Shown here piece by piece: positions 46,608 through 59,100 of a DNA stretch of 64,000 nt (position 1 is its first letter; the number at the start of each line of letters is the position of its first letter). Where the stretch lies: contig CM058231.1 in NCBI GenBank assembly GCA_030180135.1, positions 50,788,235 through 50,852,234 of the forward strand. The letters run 5' to 3'. The notes beneath the pieces are model-generated. The model saw only the letters and a list, made by a program, of their open reading frames with translations, made no database searches and was not told the DNA's origin. Both the position numbers and the translations under genes were made by a program. The DNA comes from Orychophragmus violaceus. Lineage: Eukaryota > Streptophyta > Magnoliopsida > Brassicales > Brassicaceae.

Positions 46608-47390
46608 ATCGCTTAGCTTTACGTTATGCCTTTTGTTTGACATGCATCTAATATTTATGAACCTCTTGAGCCGTCATGGGAAGTAGCGTGGTTTTTCTGC
46701 CACTAAACACAAATCAATGCTTGTTAGTAGAGCCATCATGAATTATTTTGCGGTCCGATTGCCATGGCCTTCCAAGAAGTCTATGACCAGCTTTCATCAC
46801 AGAGAACTTCATCCACATACTTTCCAATCGCTAGAGGAACAAGCACTTGACTGTGTACTTTCATGTTACCACTATAATTGAGCTACTGAAGCTTGTATGG
46901 CTCTGGATGCTTCTTTACTTTCAGTCCAAGCTTTTGAACCATGTAATCACTGGCCATGTTGGTGCAGCTTCTTTCAAATACAGTGATGCTGCAAATTTTT
47001 CCTTGAACAATGCATCAGGTGTGAAACAAGTTCTCTCTTTGTTCTTGCTCCTTTGTATTATTTTGCGCACTTAAAGGTCTTCTAGCTACCAACAAGTTTC
47101 CTGATGCTGCTTCATATTCATGATCCTAATTCTCTTCTGAAGATTGAAGTGATTCTGGTTTCTCATCATCAAATGCTTGTCGCCAATTTTAAAAAGAATC
47201 ATTACTCTTTTGTTGGATAATTCACTTGCATAGTGTCATATTCCATGAAACTTGAAACACTTAACATCACGAGCCCTTCGTAGACGACTCTGCCTTGCCT
47301 TTTTTCCTGAACTGAAATTAATGGCTTAGATTCCACTTTGGGTGCTGTGATCAATATAACTTCAAGTAGATAGTTTGGTTTAGTTGTAGC
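46608..47390 (-). pseudogene. Gypsy protease/spacer remnant
   Basis: Minus strand shows R-L-L-G-R-P-W-Q-S-D near 46760, the motif that follows the protease in the same position as L-L-G-R-P-W-Q-F-D of the gypsy at 23900. Stops are frequent. The left end is cut by the Athila/Tat-like LTR. Confidence 0.65.
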
Positions 47391-47393
47391 AGC

Positions 47394-47975
47394 TCATGGT
47401 CCATAGCTAGTCTGTAAAGTACTTCTCCTTCTAAGCTGTTTTTTAATCAAGTTAGGCTTTTCGAGCATCTCCTCTAGTTCCATATACTGCTGCATCTCCA
47501 ATCTATCTTCAATTTCTTTGTTTAGTCCTCCCAAGAACCGAGCCATAATTGATTCTCTATCTTCAGAAACATCAGCCTTGATCAGAAGAGTCTCCATCTC
47601 TGGATAATACTCTTCCACACTACGATTGCCTTGGGTGAGTGTTTTAAGCTTTTGATGCAAATCCCTGTGACGATGGGTTGGAACAAACCATTTCCCCATG
47701 ATGTGCTTCATGTCTTTCCATGACTCCACATGATACTCTCCATTCCTTCTCCTAGAAGTTACAAGTTGATCCCACCATCTTATTTCATATTCGTAAGACT
47801 CTGTTGCTGCCACCTTTACTTTTTTGATCTCTATGTAATGTTGAACACTGAAGACCACTTCAATCTTTGTCTCCCACTCCAAGTAGAAATATGGGTCATT
47901 CTTACCATGGAATGGTGGAATTTTGAGCTTAAGACCTCCTAAGTTTTCATGAGGGCTCTTTCTTGTCTGCCACAC
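47394..47975 (-). pseudogene. Gypsy Gag capsid fragment
   Basis: A 193-codon open stretch with the plant gypsy gag domain: K-I-P-P-F-H-G-K-N-D-P near the start, Y-L-E-W-E-T-K, W-W-D-Q-L, W-K-D-M-K-H-I-M, F-V-P-T-H-R-H-R-D-L and F-L-G-G-L-N-K-E-I. It has no zinc knuckle in frame. It is part of a longer gag whose start is probably near 48287 (M-S-D-H) and is interrupted by stops at about 47990-48040. It is related to, but clearly different from, the gag at 24189-25129. Confidence 0.75.
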
Positions 47976-49353
47976 CTGATTCTCCTTTGACTACCATGAC
48001 AAGATCCACAAGTATGTCAATAGTAAATTTGTTAGATCTTCACAATGTCCTTTTTCCACGAGTTGGAAATATGCTGACAAATTTTGATATATTTATTTCT
48101 AGCTGATCCGTGTGGCTAACGGTTTCTCCTTGGACCTCCTGTAATATTATGTTATTAAGTAGGTTGTCGCAGCTCCTGACGCAAGGAGTCAACCCTAGTC
48201 TCCAGTAGCCTTTCCATTTGAGCAGTGAAGGCTTCAATCAGGAGTTTATTTTATGGTCGTTGTTGTTCTCCTCTCCATGATCCGACATCTTGTTCCTGCA
48301 AAAATCAAACGAAATTGAACCAATAACAAGTTCTAAACACAAATGAAAGCTTTCTATATGCAGTGCATAACATGTTCATTTTAAAGGAGAAATAATTATG
48401 CAATGATCAAAACTTATGGCAAACAGAATATGAAAAGTAAAATTCTATGAATAATACATAGCAATTTTGAAACAAAAAATGCAGGAACAGATGTAACACA
48501 CTTGATGATGATAGAACAAGTTCTGATCCAAAGAAATGATAATAAGATTTGAAATTGATGCAAAAACTAAATGAAACAATTTAAAACAAACAAACATCTA
48601 TTCTGACATGCGAATTTCGAAACAAAAGATGAAGGGACAAGCTCAGAATATTAAAAATTGATGAAAACAATTCTAAACATGCAAAGGATGCCACGAATGG
48701 ATGATTCATTGACATAAACAACTTAACAAACAAGAAATCCAAAGATGTTTTATGCAGATCAGAAGATAAAGGCTCAATTTTCAAAATTATAATCTGATGC
48801 AAACAACACAAGAAAGAAATGGATGATTAGAAATGGTTTATGCAAAGGAATAAACAACTAGAAACAAACATACAATGCAATGCTCTAAGACAACATGATC
48901 CGATCCTGGACATGATCAACCCAAAATCTACAGTTGAGAGTTTGTAATGGATAGGCGTTGCAAACAATCATATATTTTCAAGGGATGTGGAGTGAATGGT
49001 CACAGAAAGGTTGTAAAAATCATTTGATTCACCTCTTGATCTCTTCAGGATATTATACACCAAAAGAAAACAAGAATTTTTTTTCTGGATATTACACACC
49101 AACAAAATGATTTAGATATTCAGAGAGAATTTGATAAAAGACTAGATAAATTTCCAATAGGGAAGTACATGAGTCCAAATAGAAGTTGCTAGAAGGCTAC
49201 ATGAGAAACATTAAATGTTATACGAAGTTAAAACAAAGACCAAACTTATTACAAGTTTTAAAGTTCGAAAAATGGCTCATCTTCTCTTCATGATAACAAA
49301 ATGGTCATCTCAATGGGCTGGGCCTTGTTTAAATCAGTGAAATGGGTCTAAGG
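47976..49353 (-). other. Gypsy gag N-terminus and A/T-rich leader-like sequence
   Basis: 47976-48290 carries broken N-terminal gag codons. 48291-49353 is A/T-rich without recognisable genes, resembling a gypsy leader. I see no primer-binding site or LTR edge before 49354, where a copia LTR starts. Confidence 0.45.
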
Positions 49354-49884
49354 TGTTAGAATATGAATTTTATATTGAGAGAATAAGGTAGAATGAGTGA
49401 AGAATTGAAGAGAGAAGCTTGAAGACCCGATTAGGGTTCTTAAGCAGCTAGAGAGAGAAAACTAGGGTTGTGATTGTAAGGAAGAATAATTCCTCAATCA
49501 GTATGATTCTGAAGTGTTTACAAGACTTATATGGAAGCTAAACTAGGGCTACACAACACAAACAAAGAATAAAATTGATATAAGGACAAGAAGACTCGGC
49601 AGTAGAGAGAGAGAGGCTTCAAACGGTCATGAGGGAAAGTGACTTGTGCTTGTTCTGTCCAAGGCTGATAGTGACATGTCTGGTCGTGTGTTCAGAGTTC
49701 TGGGCATGATAATATGAGCCCTAAGACTTGCTATAAGTGGATGTAGACCGAAATAGGAGAATGCATTCATCTTGGAAGTAATGGACTTCACTCTTGTGTG
49801 TTAATCACATTTGGCAAAATTATCACCAAATGCACAATATGTGCACAATGTTGAGATATGTAATTCTTGATCTCCAATTCAATA
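49354..49884 (-). repeat. 3' LTR of the damaged copia
   Basis: Starts tgttagaatatg and ends ccaattcaata. The neighbouring plus-strand sequence ctccccctcaagcttg is, on the minus strand, the polypurine tract caagcttgagggggag. Boundaries are inferred from one LTR only; the second lies outside the window. Confidence 0.7.
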
Positions 49885-52705
49885 CTCCCCCTCAAGCTTG
49901 AATTCAAGAGTTGAATCAAGCTTGGAATGACAATGGAGATCTACCTCATTAAAAACCTTCATGAAGAAAACCACATGGGATAAAACTTTATGAAGGAAAA
50001 AAGAGTGTAGTCTCCAAAGCCTTAGAGGATTCAGGAAGCTCTATGAGTCCAAGATTGGTGGGAATGGACTCACATACTTTTAAATTGGCCGCCTTGGTGC
50101 AGACATCAGCAAGTTGTTCTTCACTTCTTGTGAAACATGGCAGCACCACTCCTTGCTCAATCATTTGCCTAACCTTGTGACAATCAATTTCTATATGCTT
50201 GGTCCTCTCATGGAAGACTGAATTTTAGGCAATGTGAATAGCAGATTGGTTGTCACAATGCATAGTGATTGGCCTTGATGTTTCAATCCCCAAGTCCACA
50301 AGAAGAGCTTTGATCCATGCCAACTCGGTTGCTAACTTCCTCATAGCTCTATACTCAGCTTCAACACTTGAGCATGAGACTATCTTCTGCTTCTTGCTCT
50401 TCCAAGTAACAAGGTTGCCTCCAATGAATGTGCAATATCCTGTAGTAGACCTCCTGTCCACTCTATCTCCTGCCCAATCAGCATCACAATACCCAACCAC
50501 TTCTGTGCTTTGATTGCAACCCATCCAAATGCCTTGACCAGGAGCAACACTTAGGTATCTGAGTATCCTTTCAACCATATTCAAGTGATGGATCTTGTGA
50601 GCTTGCATATGTTGGCTTACTTGGTTTAATGCAAAACACAAATCAGGTCTGGTTATGGTTAAGTAAATGAGCTTACCAACCATCCTTCTATACGGAGTAA
50701 TGTCCTCAAATGGTCTATCCTCAAGCTCCCCCTCTCTTATGACTATCCCTCCTCAAGAGGTTTCTTATCCGGTTTTAATCCTACCTTTCGTGCTTCAGAT
50801 AACAAATCAAGTGTGTAATTCCTTTGAGATAAGAAGATTCCATCATTAGATCGACAAACTTATATCCCAAGGAAGTACTTTAGAGCAACAAGGTCTTTTA
50901 TATCAAAAACAGATTTGAGATAAGCCTTAGTGTCTTGTATACCTGACTTGTTGCTTCCTGATATGATAATGTCATCAACATAAACAAGGATGACAATGAT
51001 ATCTTCCTGATCTTGAAGAGTGAACAAGGTGTGATCTCCTTCATACTTCTTGAATCCTCTTTGCATAAGTGTTGAGCTCAGTTTATGATACCAAGCTCTT
51101 GGTGATTGCTTTAATCCATAGATAGCCTTCTTAAGTCTTAACACCTTTCCTAGTTTAACAATATCTTCAAGACCAGAAGGTGGTGTCATATATACCTCAT
51201 TTTCAAGCTCCCCTTCAAGGAATGCATTCTTGACATCCATTTGCCAAAGCTCCCAATCAAGATTTGTTGCCAAAGATAAGATGATCCTAACTGTGTGAAG
51301 CTTAGCTACCGGTGCAAAAGTATCCAAGTAATCATTTCCATATGTTTGGGTGAAGCCTCTTGCTACCAGACTTGCTTTGTATCTCTCCACCTCTCCATTA
51401 CTTCTATACATGATAGTGAACACCCACTTAGAACTCATTGCCTTCTTTCCTTTGGGAAGTTCTGCCTCATACCAAGTCTCATTGTTTTCCACAGCTTTGG
51501 TCTCTTCATTCACAGCTTGCATCCACCTCTTATCTCCCTTGGCTTCTTCATAGGTTGTTGGTACTTGTTCTTGATCCAACTTCCCAATGAACACTTGATG
51601 TTCCAAAGGTACATGAGCCAAAGTGCATACGGCTTGAATGGGATGAGCTACTGCATTGATGTTGAAGTAAACTCTAGTCTTCTTCAATTAGGATGGATCC
51701 TTTCTCTCCCTTGTGCTCCTTCTTAACACCTGAACTGGCTGCTCATTCAGAACCGGCTGTTCAATCCCTCCATTTTGATGATCCAACTCCTCAGTTTCTA
51801 TCTCATGTTCCTCATGCTCCTCAACACCAGCTTGATCATGTGTACTAGAATCAGATTCTTGCGGTTCTTGTTCTGATTCTTGAGTGTCCCCCTCATGATC
51901 AGGATCGGGATGTTGTGGAGCTTCTGAAGGTAAATCAGGAACGGAAGGAGAATGACTTGCTTTGGCCGGTTTCTGAGGCAGACTAATACCAAGGTTTTCC
52001 AAGATCATCCTTAGGTTAGCAGCTCGGTCTGATTGAGATTTGGAAAGATCCTTCAAGTTGTCCCAATTCCTTTCTTCATAAAAGCTTCTTGTCTCCATAA
52101 ACTTAACATCTCTTGAAATAAGAACCTTCCTAGTTTCAGGTACATAGCACTTGTATCCTCTTTGGGTTGTGGAATATCCAATAAGCATAGCTTTGGTGCT
52201 CTTAGCATCCAACTTATCTCTTTGTTCTCCTGGTATAAACACACAAAAAATACACCCAAACACACGTAAGTGATAAACTAATGGATTGGTTTTGTTTAAT
52301 ACCTGAAATGGTGATTGATCCTTATGAACTCTTGTGGGAGTTCTATTGATCAAGTAGCATGCAGTCATGACTGCATCACCCCAAAACCTCTTAGGGACAT
52401 TCCTGTAGAACATCATGGACCTTGCCACCTCCATTAAGTGTCTGTTCTTCCTCTCAGCCACTCCATTTTGTTGTGGAGTGTAAGGACATCTTGTTTGATG
52501 AAGAATCCCATGTTTGGACAAGTGTTGTTTGAAGGCATTGCTTGTATACTCACCACCATTGTCTGATCTAAAAATTTTGATCTTAGCATTGAAATGGTTA
52601 GTAACATTGTTTTGAAAATTTATGAAAGCTTCTAACACTCTATCTTTAGTTTGGATTATGGTTATCCAAGTGTATTTAGATTTTTCAACAATGAAAGTGA
52701 CAAAG
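49885..52705 (-). pseudogene. pol: Copia pol (integrase to RNase H), damaged
   Basis: A different copia lineage from the 1325-residue one. Minus-strand order: integrase (52705-51688) with R-S-D-N-G-G-E-Y and N-G-V-A-E-R-K-N-R (the first catalytic Asp is lost to the break at 52705), linker, RT (51687-50860) with M-D-V-K-N-A-F-L-E-G and Y-V-D-D, and RNase H (50683-50225) with G-Y-C-D-A-D-W-A-G-D and S-S-V-E-A-E-Y. In-frame stops occur at 51688-51690 and near 50857, there is a frameshift near 50745, and a stop at 50225-50227 falls where the family has a Ser codon. The rest of the tail runs on to about 49960. Not functional, but only lightly damaged. Confidence 0.85.
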
Positions 52706-54144
52706 TGTAACAGCCGTCTCCCGGTAAACCGGAGACACGGCATTAAGGCACCCGTTGAACCCTTTTTCGGTCCAACCGGGATGCCAACTCAACTTGTCCA
52801 AGGAACCCGGCGCTCTCTTTGTATTCAAATCCACCAATGACGTCACACGATCGAATCAATCCCGCATCCGGACCTGCAAGAAAATGGGGACAGGGAAAGG
52901 AAAGGAGGACTGAGTAATTGTTTCAAACACAATTACCCAGTGAGGGCGGACTAAGGAATCCGCGATCCCGCCTTATGCCACACAACTACGAAGCACAAGT
53001 CCTAAGCTAATATCATCTTACAAACAATGACCGAAGGCACATTACAATCAACCTACAAAATAACTACCTGTCTATGGGTGCGGACCAGGGCTGCCTTCCC
53101 CTAATACCACCCACGGACCGGCCATTACGCCCTTTCCACAGCAAACAAACAGCTCGCGAACCTTCGAACCACAACACACCACCACGGGAGGGCTCGTCAG
53201 GACCCTCCTCCGGCGATCAAGGACGCGTACCAAAACTCATTATACGCGACCATGCCACGCAATCCCTAAAACAGTTCTATCACACATAGCCATCACACAC
53301 AAGCAACGTTTTCAGTTTAGTGATAACCTAGCCGTTCTACATCCACAATCAATCATTACACGTGTATAACTATCCTACACTACCTAGGAAAGACTGTATT
53401 AACAAGGGACTATCGTCCGGAACTGAATTAAGTAAGGGAAGATCACAACCGGTCCAAAGAAGGGCAAAACGGTAATTTAGGAAGTTCATCAGCCCAAACG
53501 AACATCAGATCTGGAAAAGGACGGAAAAACAATCGATTTAGGCTTTCGTTTCGCTCAAATCGGATTCGGGATGAGCAAGTTATGGCCACTCGAAGTTTGG
53601 TTGACTTAAAGTCAACGGTCGGTCAAAGTCAACCGGTCAACCCAGACCCAGACCAAAACCCAATCCATAACCGGCCCAATACCCTAACCAATCCTAACCG
53701 AAACTAAACCGGGTGAAATCGAATTGAACCAGAAGATTAAAGTAGACCAGACTTACTAGGAATTAGAAGCATAAATAGGAATCAAACCGGACCGGTTAAC
53801 CCAAACCGAACTGGTCAACGCCTGACCCGGTCAACCCAGACCAGTCAACCGAGTCGACTCGGTCGTCGGCGAGTCAACTCGGTGGCGGTCCGGCGGTGGA
53901 GCTCTGACGACTGGTCGTCGGTTCTCCGGTCACGAGAACTGCTCGCATTTTTAGAATTGTGTGAGAAATGAGGAGCCCCTCTCCTCCTTTTAGAGGGAAA
54001 AGAGCTAGGGCTTCCCTCCTTAATGAGTTGGGCCTTGGGCTTTGGGCTTAAATCAGAAAAGGAAACAAATTAATGAGGGGATAATGGACATGGGCTTCAC
54101 TTCTTTTCTTCAAAAATTTTGGACTTGGGTTTTGGGCCATTACA
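52706..54144 (-). repeat. 3' LTR of a chromovirus-type gypsy
   Basis: 1439 bp, tgtaacagccg...ggccattaca, TG...CA. It splits the copia integrase at 52705; the expected target duplication is caaag (52701-52705), with its partner outside the window. Several gtcaaccggtcaa-type repeats occur at 53600-53880. Confidence 0.8.
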
Positions 54145-54684
54145 ATTCTCCCCCCCCCCCTTAAAAGAATTCATCCTGAATTCTGCGGCGCGGGATCCCC
54201 ACTGCAACTCCTTACCAGCAGGACTCCACAAACTTCGCTGAACCAAAACCTAACTTGATCGCTTGCCTGCTTGAAAAGATCTTGTCCTTGAATCATGAAG
54301 ACTGCTTCTCCCCCCTTTTATTCTAATCCACGCTCTGAAGTGTACTTCGCTTTGGTACCAATCCAATAGTAGCTCCAGAATGCACAAAAATGTCTCATGC
54401 TACCGTCCATGTCCATTAGGGTCGGTCTCCAATGTTTAGAAACAACACTCATCCTTCGAGTGGTTCTAATATATGAATGAGATGCTCCGCTTCCAACCTG
54501 ATCCACCCTAACGGTTTCCATTACCGTGCCACAATGCATCATCCACTTCCAAATGGATTCACTTCGACGGTTTCCATTCCCGTGCACTATGGTGTCGACT
54601 TTTGCCTGATTGCTATCCTTGCTTATCTTTGGTGAGCGATGAGGCTAACCATATCCATTATAGCTACCTGGCTGGTGGGAAACG
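54145..54684 (-). other. 3' end of the gypsy interior
   Basis: Begins with the polypurine tract (54145-54167; 11 consecutive C on the plus strand, then ttaaaagaattcat), the Tekay/Del-type layout also seen at 12956. The remainder has no recognisable pol; a frame at 54318-54587 (minus) shows no conserved motif. Cut at 54685 by the second full-length copia. Confidence 0.65.
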
Positions 54685-55320
54685 TGTTGGATCGTTTAGT
54701 GTTTCCTGATTCAATTCTCAGATTGATTCATCCTACAAAACATGCAGATCTAGGTTCTCTTATTTAGAAACTTAATGGATCTCACCTGTTACCTTGTTTT
54801 GCAGCGGAATGGGAGGTAAGGGTCAGAGATCAGCAGAACCACCAAGAGATGGATCCTCCAAAGGCTCACACACGCACACCGGGAAATTTGGCTGCTAGAC
54901 CAGCTGAGAGAGAGGCGCAGAGAGAGAGGAGGGAGGCGCAGAGTGCTGAGAAAATTAGAGAGCTTTAGGTCAAGTTTTATTCATTAAAACTCCCTTTAGT
55001 TCTCATGGGCTTTTGGGCCCAATTCTCAGTTCTGATTAAATCCCATGGATTTAATCAGGCCCTTTATTCTCTCTAAGTACAGTAAATGCCTAGCACTTTT
55101 ACCGTACTTCTGCTAAACCGTTCCTTCGTATTTTCCCGTTAGCTTAGGCGTGTGACCCATATGGGATCATATAATAAAGGCAATAAGTCCAAGACTTATA
55201 GATCATGAGCGGACTCTAGCAAGCCATCATGACCCCCAGTATTATATGACTTATGTCTGATCATTGACATACTCTTACTTTCTAGAGACAGTACCGAGAT
55301 TACTGGACACAATTCCAACA
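54685..55320 (-). repeat. 3' LTR of second full-length copia
   Basis: tgttggatcgtttag...cacaattccaaca. The same family as 3563-4001 plus 11228-11423. Its first 30 sense bases equal those of the LTR at 33464. Confidence 0.9.
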
Positions 55321-56172
55321 ATCTCCCACTTGTACTGGAATCTCTGTATTCATAATCCTTTTGTCTCAATATCTCGATTAGTCATAAGGCAAGATTAGTG
55401 TCATCCTTATAAAGCCTAATCTTGTTCATCGGACTCTGATTTGATACTGACAATCCAAACGACTCGGGAAAGTCCGTTTGAGCATGGCCATGCATTTTCC
55501 AGTATTCAAATCACCGATTGGCCTAGAGATATTCACTCCATTTATATTGGAGGGACAAATCCCGTCTTGTTCCATCACTGTAAACTACTCATTTCATAAT
55601 ACACCCAAACAAGGTCCTTATAACTATCGCTAAACGACAGCATTAGACAATGATCAAAGCGTATTAGTTCATGTGCAGTCACATGCATGCGAACTCAGGT
55701 CTAAGGACTATACTCTATAGTCGTAGTAAGAATCTCTTATGACACAGATATAAATATCCTGAAGAGTTCTTATAATCGGGTCTTGTCCGGTCGTATGTAC
55801 CCTACATACACCTATGTACTGACTTTGATGCCGCGCATCTATGACACACTGAGACTTTGTCATAAGTCACATACCAATCTAGTATCACACGGTTGTTGGT
55901 GTTCCAATTTCAACAACCTTCGACTAGGGACAGGATGATATAAGCCATCTATTAAATACAGGGTCTCATGATCAAGCTAAATGACTTTGATAACTCAAGA
56001 TCAAGTCACTTACTTCGATGACCTATAAAATGGCTCATATCATTTTGGAACGATTATTTCATCACAGTTAAAATAATCTTGAAATAATAATTTCATTAAA
56101 CATAAGAAAAATGTTTTACAAGAACATATCAAATAACTAAATAAAGCCCTCAAACTCCCACTCAAATTTAGA
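55321..56172 (-). other. 3' untranslated region of second full-length copia
   Basis: Reverse complement of the same segment as 39605-40458, starting with the polypurine tract beside the LTR. No genes. Confidence 0.8.
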
Positions 56173-59100
56173 TTACATTTCAATGTCTCTAATGCCTACA
56201 GCTTCAGTCAGGAACTCGAGCTTAGGCCTTGGGAGTGGCTTTGTCAACGGATCAGCGACGTTATCATCTGTCTGAACTCGGCTGATCTTGACTTCCTTTC
56301 TATTAATGATGTCACGTATCAAGTGAAATCTTCTTAGAACATGCTTGGATTTCTGATGTGATCTTGGTTCCTTTGCCTGAGCTATAGCACCATTGTTGTC
56401 ACAAAACAGTGCCAGAGGCTCAGCCGCATTTGGTATCACACCTAGTTCAATAATGAACTTTCGTATCCAAACAGCTTCCTTCGCTGCTTCTGAGGCGGCG
56501 ATATATTCAGCTTCTGTAGTGGAATCAGCAACGGTGTCTTGCTTGGAGCTTCTCCAACTGATTGCACCGCCATTCAGACAAAAGATATAACCGTACTGTG
56601 ACCGGAAATCATCTTGGTCTGTCTGGAAACTTGCGCCCGTGAATCCACTGACTTTAAGCACATCACTTCCACCGTATACCAAGAACTTATCCTTAGTATG
56701 TCTTAGATACTTCAGGATATTCTTGACGGCAATCCAATGGTTTTCACCTGGATTTGACTGGTATCTACTCGTCATGCTCAATGCATAAGCAACATCAGGA
56801 CGAGTACAGATCATGGCATACATGATAGATCCTATTGCAGATGCATAAGGAATATTCTTCATGCGCTCAAGCTCAGCAGCCGTCGTAGGGCTCTGCTTCT
56901 TGCTTAGCGTTGTGCCATGTACCATTGGCGTGAAGCCCTTCTTGGAATCTTTCATGCTGAATCTTTGTAGGACTTTGTCAATGTATGAATCTTGACACAA
57001 GCCTATCAGCCTTCTAGATCTATCCCGGTAGATCCTGATTCCAAGAACGTATGCGGCTTCACCCATGTCTTTCATGGAAAAACAACTTCCAAGCCAGTCC
57101 TTTACCGACTTCAGCATTGGAACGTCGTTTCCGAGAAGCAGTATGTCATCGACATACAGAATAAGAAATAATATCTTGCTCCCACTAGTTTTCTTATACA
57201 CGCATTGTTCTTCTTCGTTTCTGATGAAGTCAAATTGCTTGATCGCTTCATCAAAACGAAGATTCCAGCTCCTCGATGCTTGCTTCAATCCATAAATGGA
57301 TTTATGAAGCTTGCATACTTTCCCAGCATTCTTTGGATCTATGTAACCGTCAGGTTGTGTCATATACACATCCTCTTCCAGAATTCCATTCAGGAAGGCG
57401 GTTTTTACATCCATCTGCCAAATTTCATAATCATGAAAAGCTGCAGTTGCTAGTAGAATCCGAATAGATTTCATCATAGCCACTGGTGAATAGGTTTCAT
57501 CGTAATCCACACCGTGAACTTGTCTGAAACCTTTTGCCACCAACCTGGCTTTATAAATCTGGACATTTCCATCCACGTCAATCTTCTTCTTGAAGATCCA
57601 TTTGCACTCGATGGCTTTTACACCAGCGGGTAAATCAACCAACGAAAATACTTGGTTGATGGACATGGAGTCCATTTCGGAATCTGTGGCCTTACGCCAC
57701 TTAGAGGAATCTGGGCCCATCATGGCTTGATTGAAGTTCGATGGTTCATCACCATCAATGATCAGAAGATCATGACAGTTAGTCACGAGGAATCCTTGAT
57801 ATCTCTCGGGTTCGTGACGGATCCTCCCGGATCTTCGAACTTCAGGTACTACAGGTTCAGGCTCTACAATTTCTTGTAGGTCCTCCTGCTGCTCTTCCTC
57901 ATTAGGTTGAGCAGTATCCTGTTCATCTTGAATTTCTTCAAGCAGTACCTTACTCCCACTGTCTTTCTTAGAGAGAAACTCCCTCTCAAGAAAGTTACAA
58001 TCCCGGGCAACAAAAATCTTGTTCTCGGAACGCAGGTAGAAGTAATAAGCCTTGGTTTCCTTCGGATAACCAATGAAGTAGCATTTATCAGACTTTGGTG
58101 TAAGCTTGTCTGAGATTAATCTCTTGACATAGGCTTCACAACCCCAAATTCTAAGATAAGACAGCACTGGAGCCACTCCAGTCCATAATTCATATGGTGT
58201 CTTTGTTACTGCTTTCGATGGCGCTCTATTTAGAGTGAACACTGCTGTTAGCAGAGCATATCCCCAAAGGGATATTGGAAGGTCTGTGTGACTCATCATA
58301 GATCGAACCATATCCAATAAGGTCCGATTTCTCCTCTCAGACACACCATTCCATTGTGGTGTTCCAGGAGGAGTGAGTTGGGACACGATCCCACACTCTC
58401 TTAGATGATCACTGAATTCTTGGCTTAAGTATTCTCCTCCTCGGTCGGACCGAAGAGCCTTAATGCTCTTGCCAAGTTGGTTCTGTACTTCATTTTGGAA
58501 TTCTCTGAACTTCTCAAAAGATTCAGACTTATGTTTCATTAAATAAACATATCCATACCTACTGAAATCATCAGTGAAGGTAATGAAGTACTGATAGTTT
58601 CCTCTTGCATTTGTGGACATTGGGCCACACACATCTGTGTGTATCAGGCCCAATAAGTCACTGGCCCTCTCGTTAGGTTTATTAAAGGGGGCCCGTGTCA
58701 TTTTGCCCATCATGCAGGATTCGCATTTCTCACAGGACTCAAAGTCAAATGAGCCAAGAAGTCCATTCGAATGGAGCCTCTTGATGCGTTTCTCGCTGAT
58801 GTGCCCTAAACGACAATGCCATAGAAACGTTCGGTTCTCCTCATTAGGTTTGAACCGTTTGGTATCAATGTTATAAATTGGCGCGGATTGATCAAGTATG
58901 TAAAGCCCATTCGTAAGAGGGGCACAACCATAGAACAAATTGTTGCGATTGAAGGAACATAATTTATTCTTAACTGAAAAATCATAACCTTCCAAATCCA
59001 ACAAAGAAATTGAAATAATATTTCTGCTTATCGCAGGTACAAAATAACAATTATTGAGTTCTAAAATCAATCCCGAAGGTAAAGACAACAAGTATGTGCC

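Noticed and set aside
54318..54587. 89-codon minus-strand frame in the gypsy interior end
   Set aside because: No gag or pol motif and a duplicated acggtttccatt phrase explains part of it; not supported as a gene.
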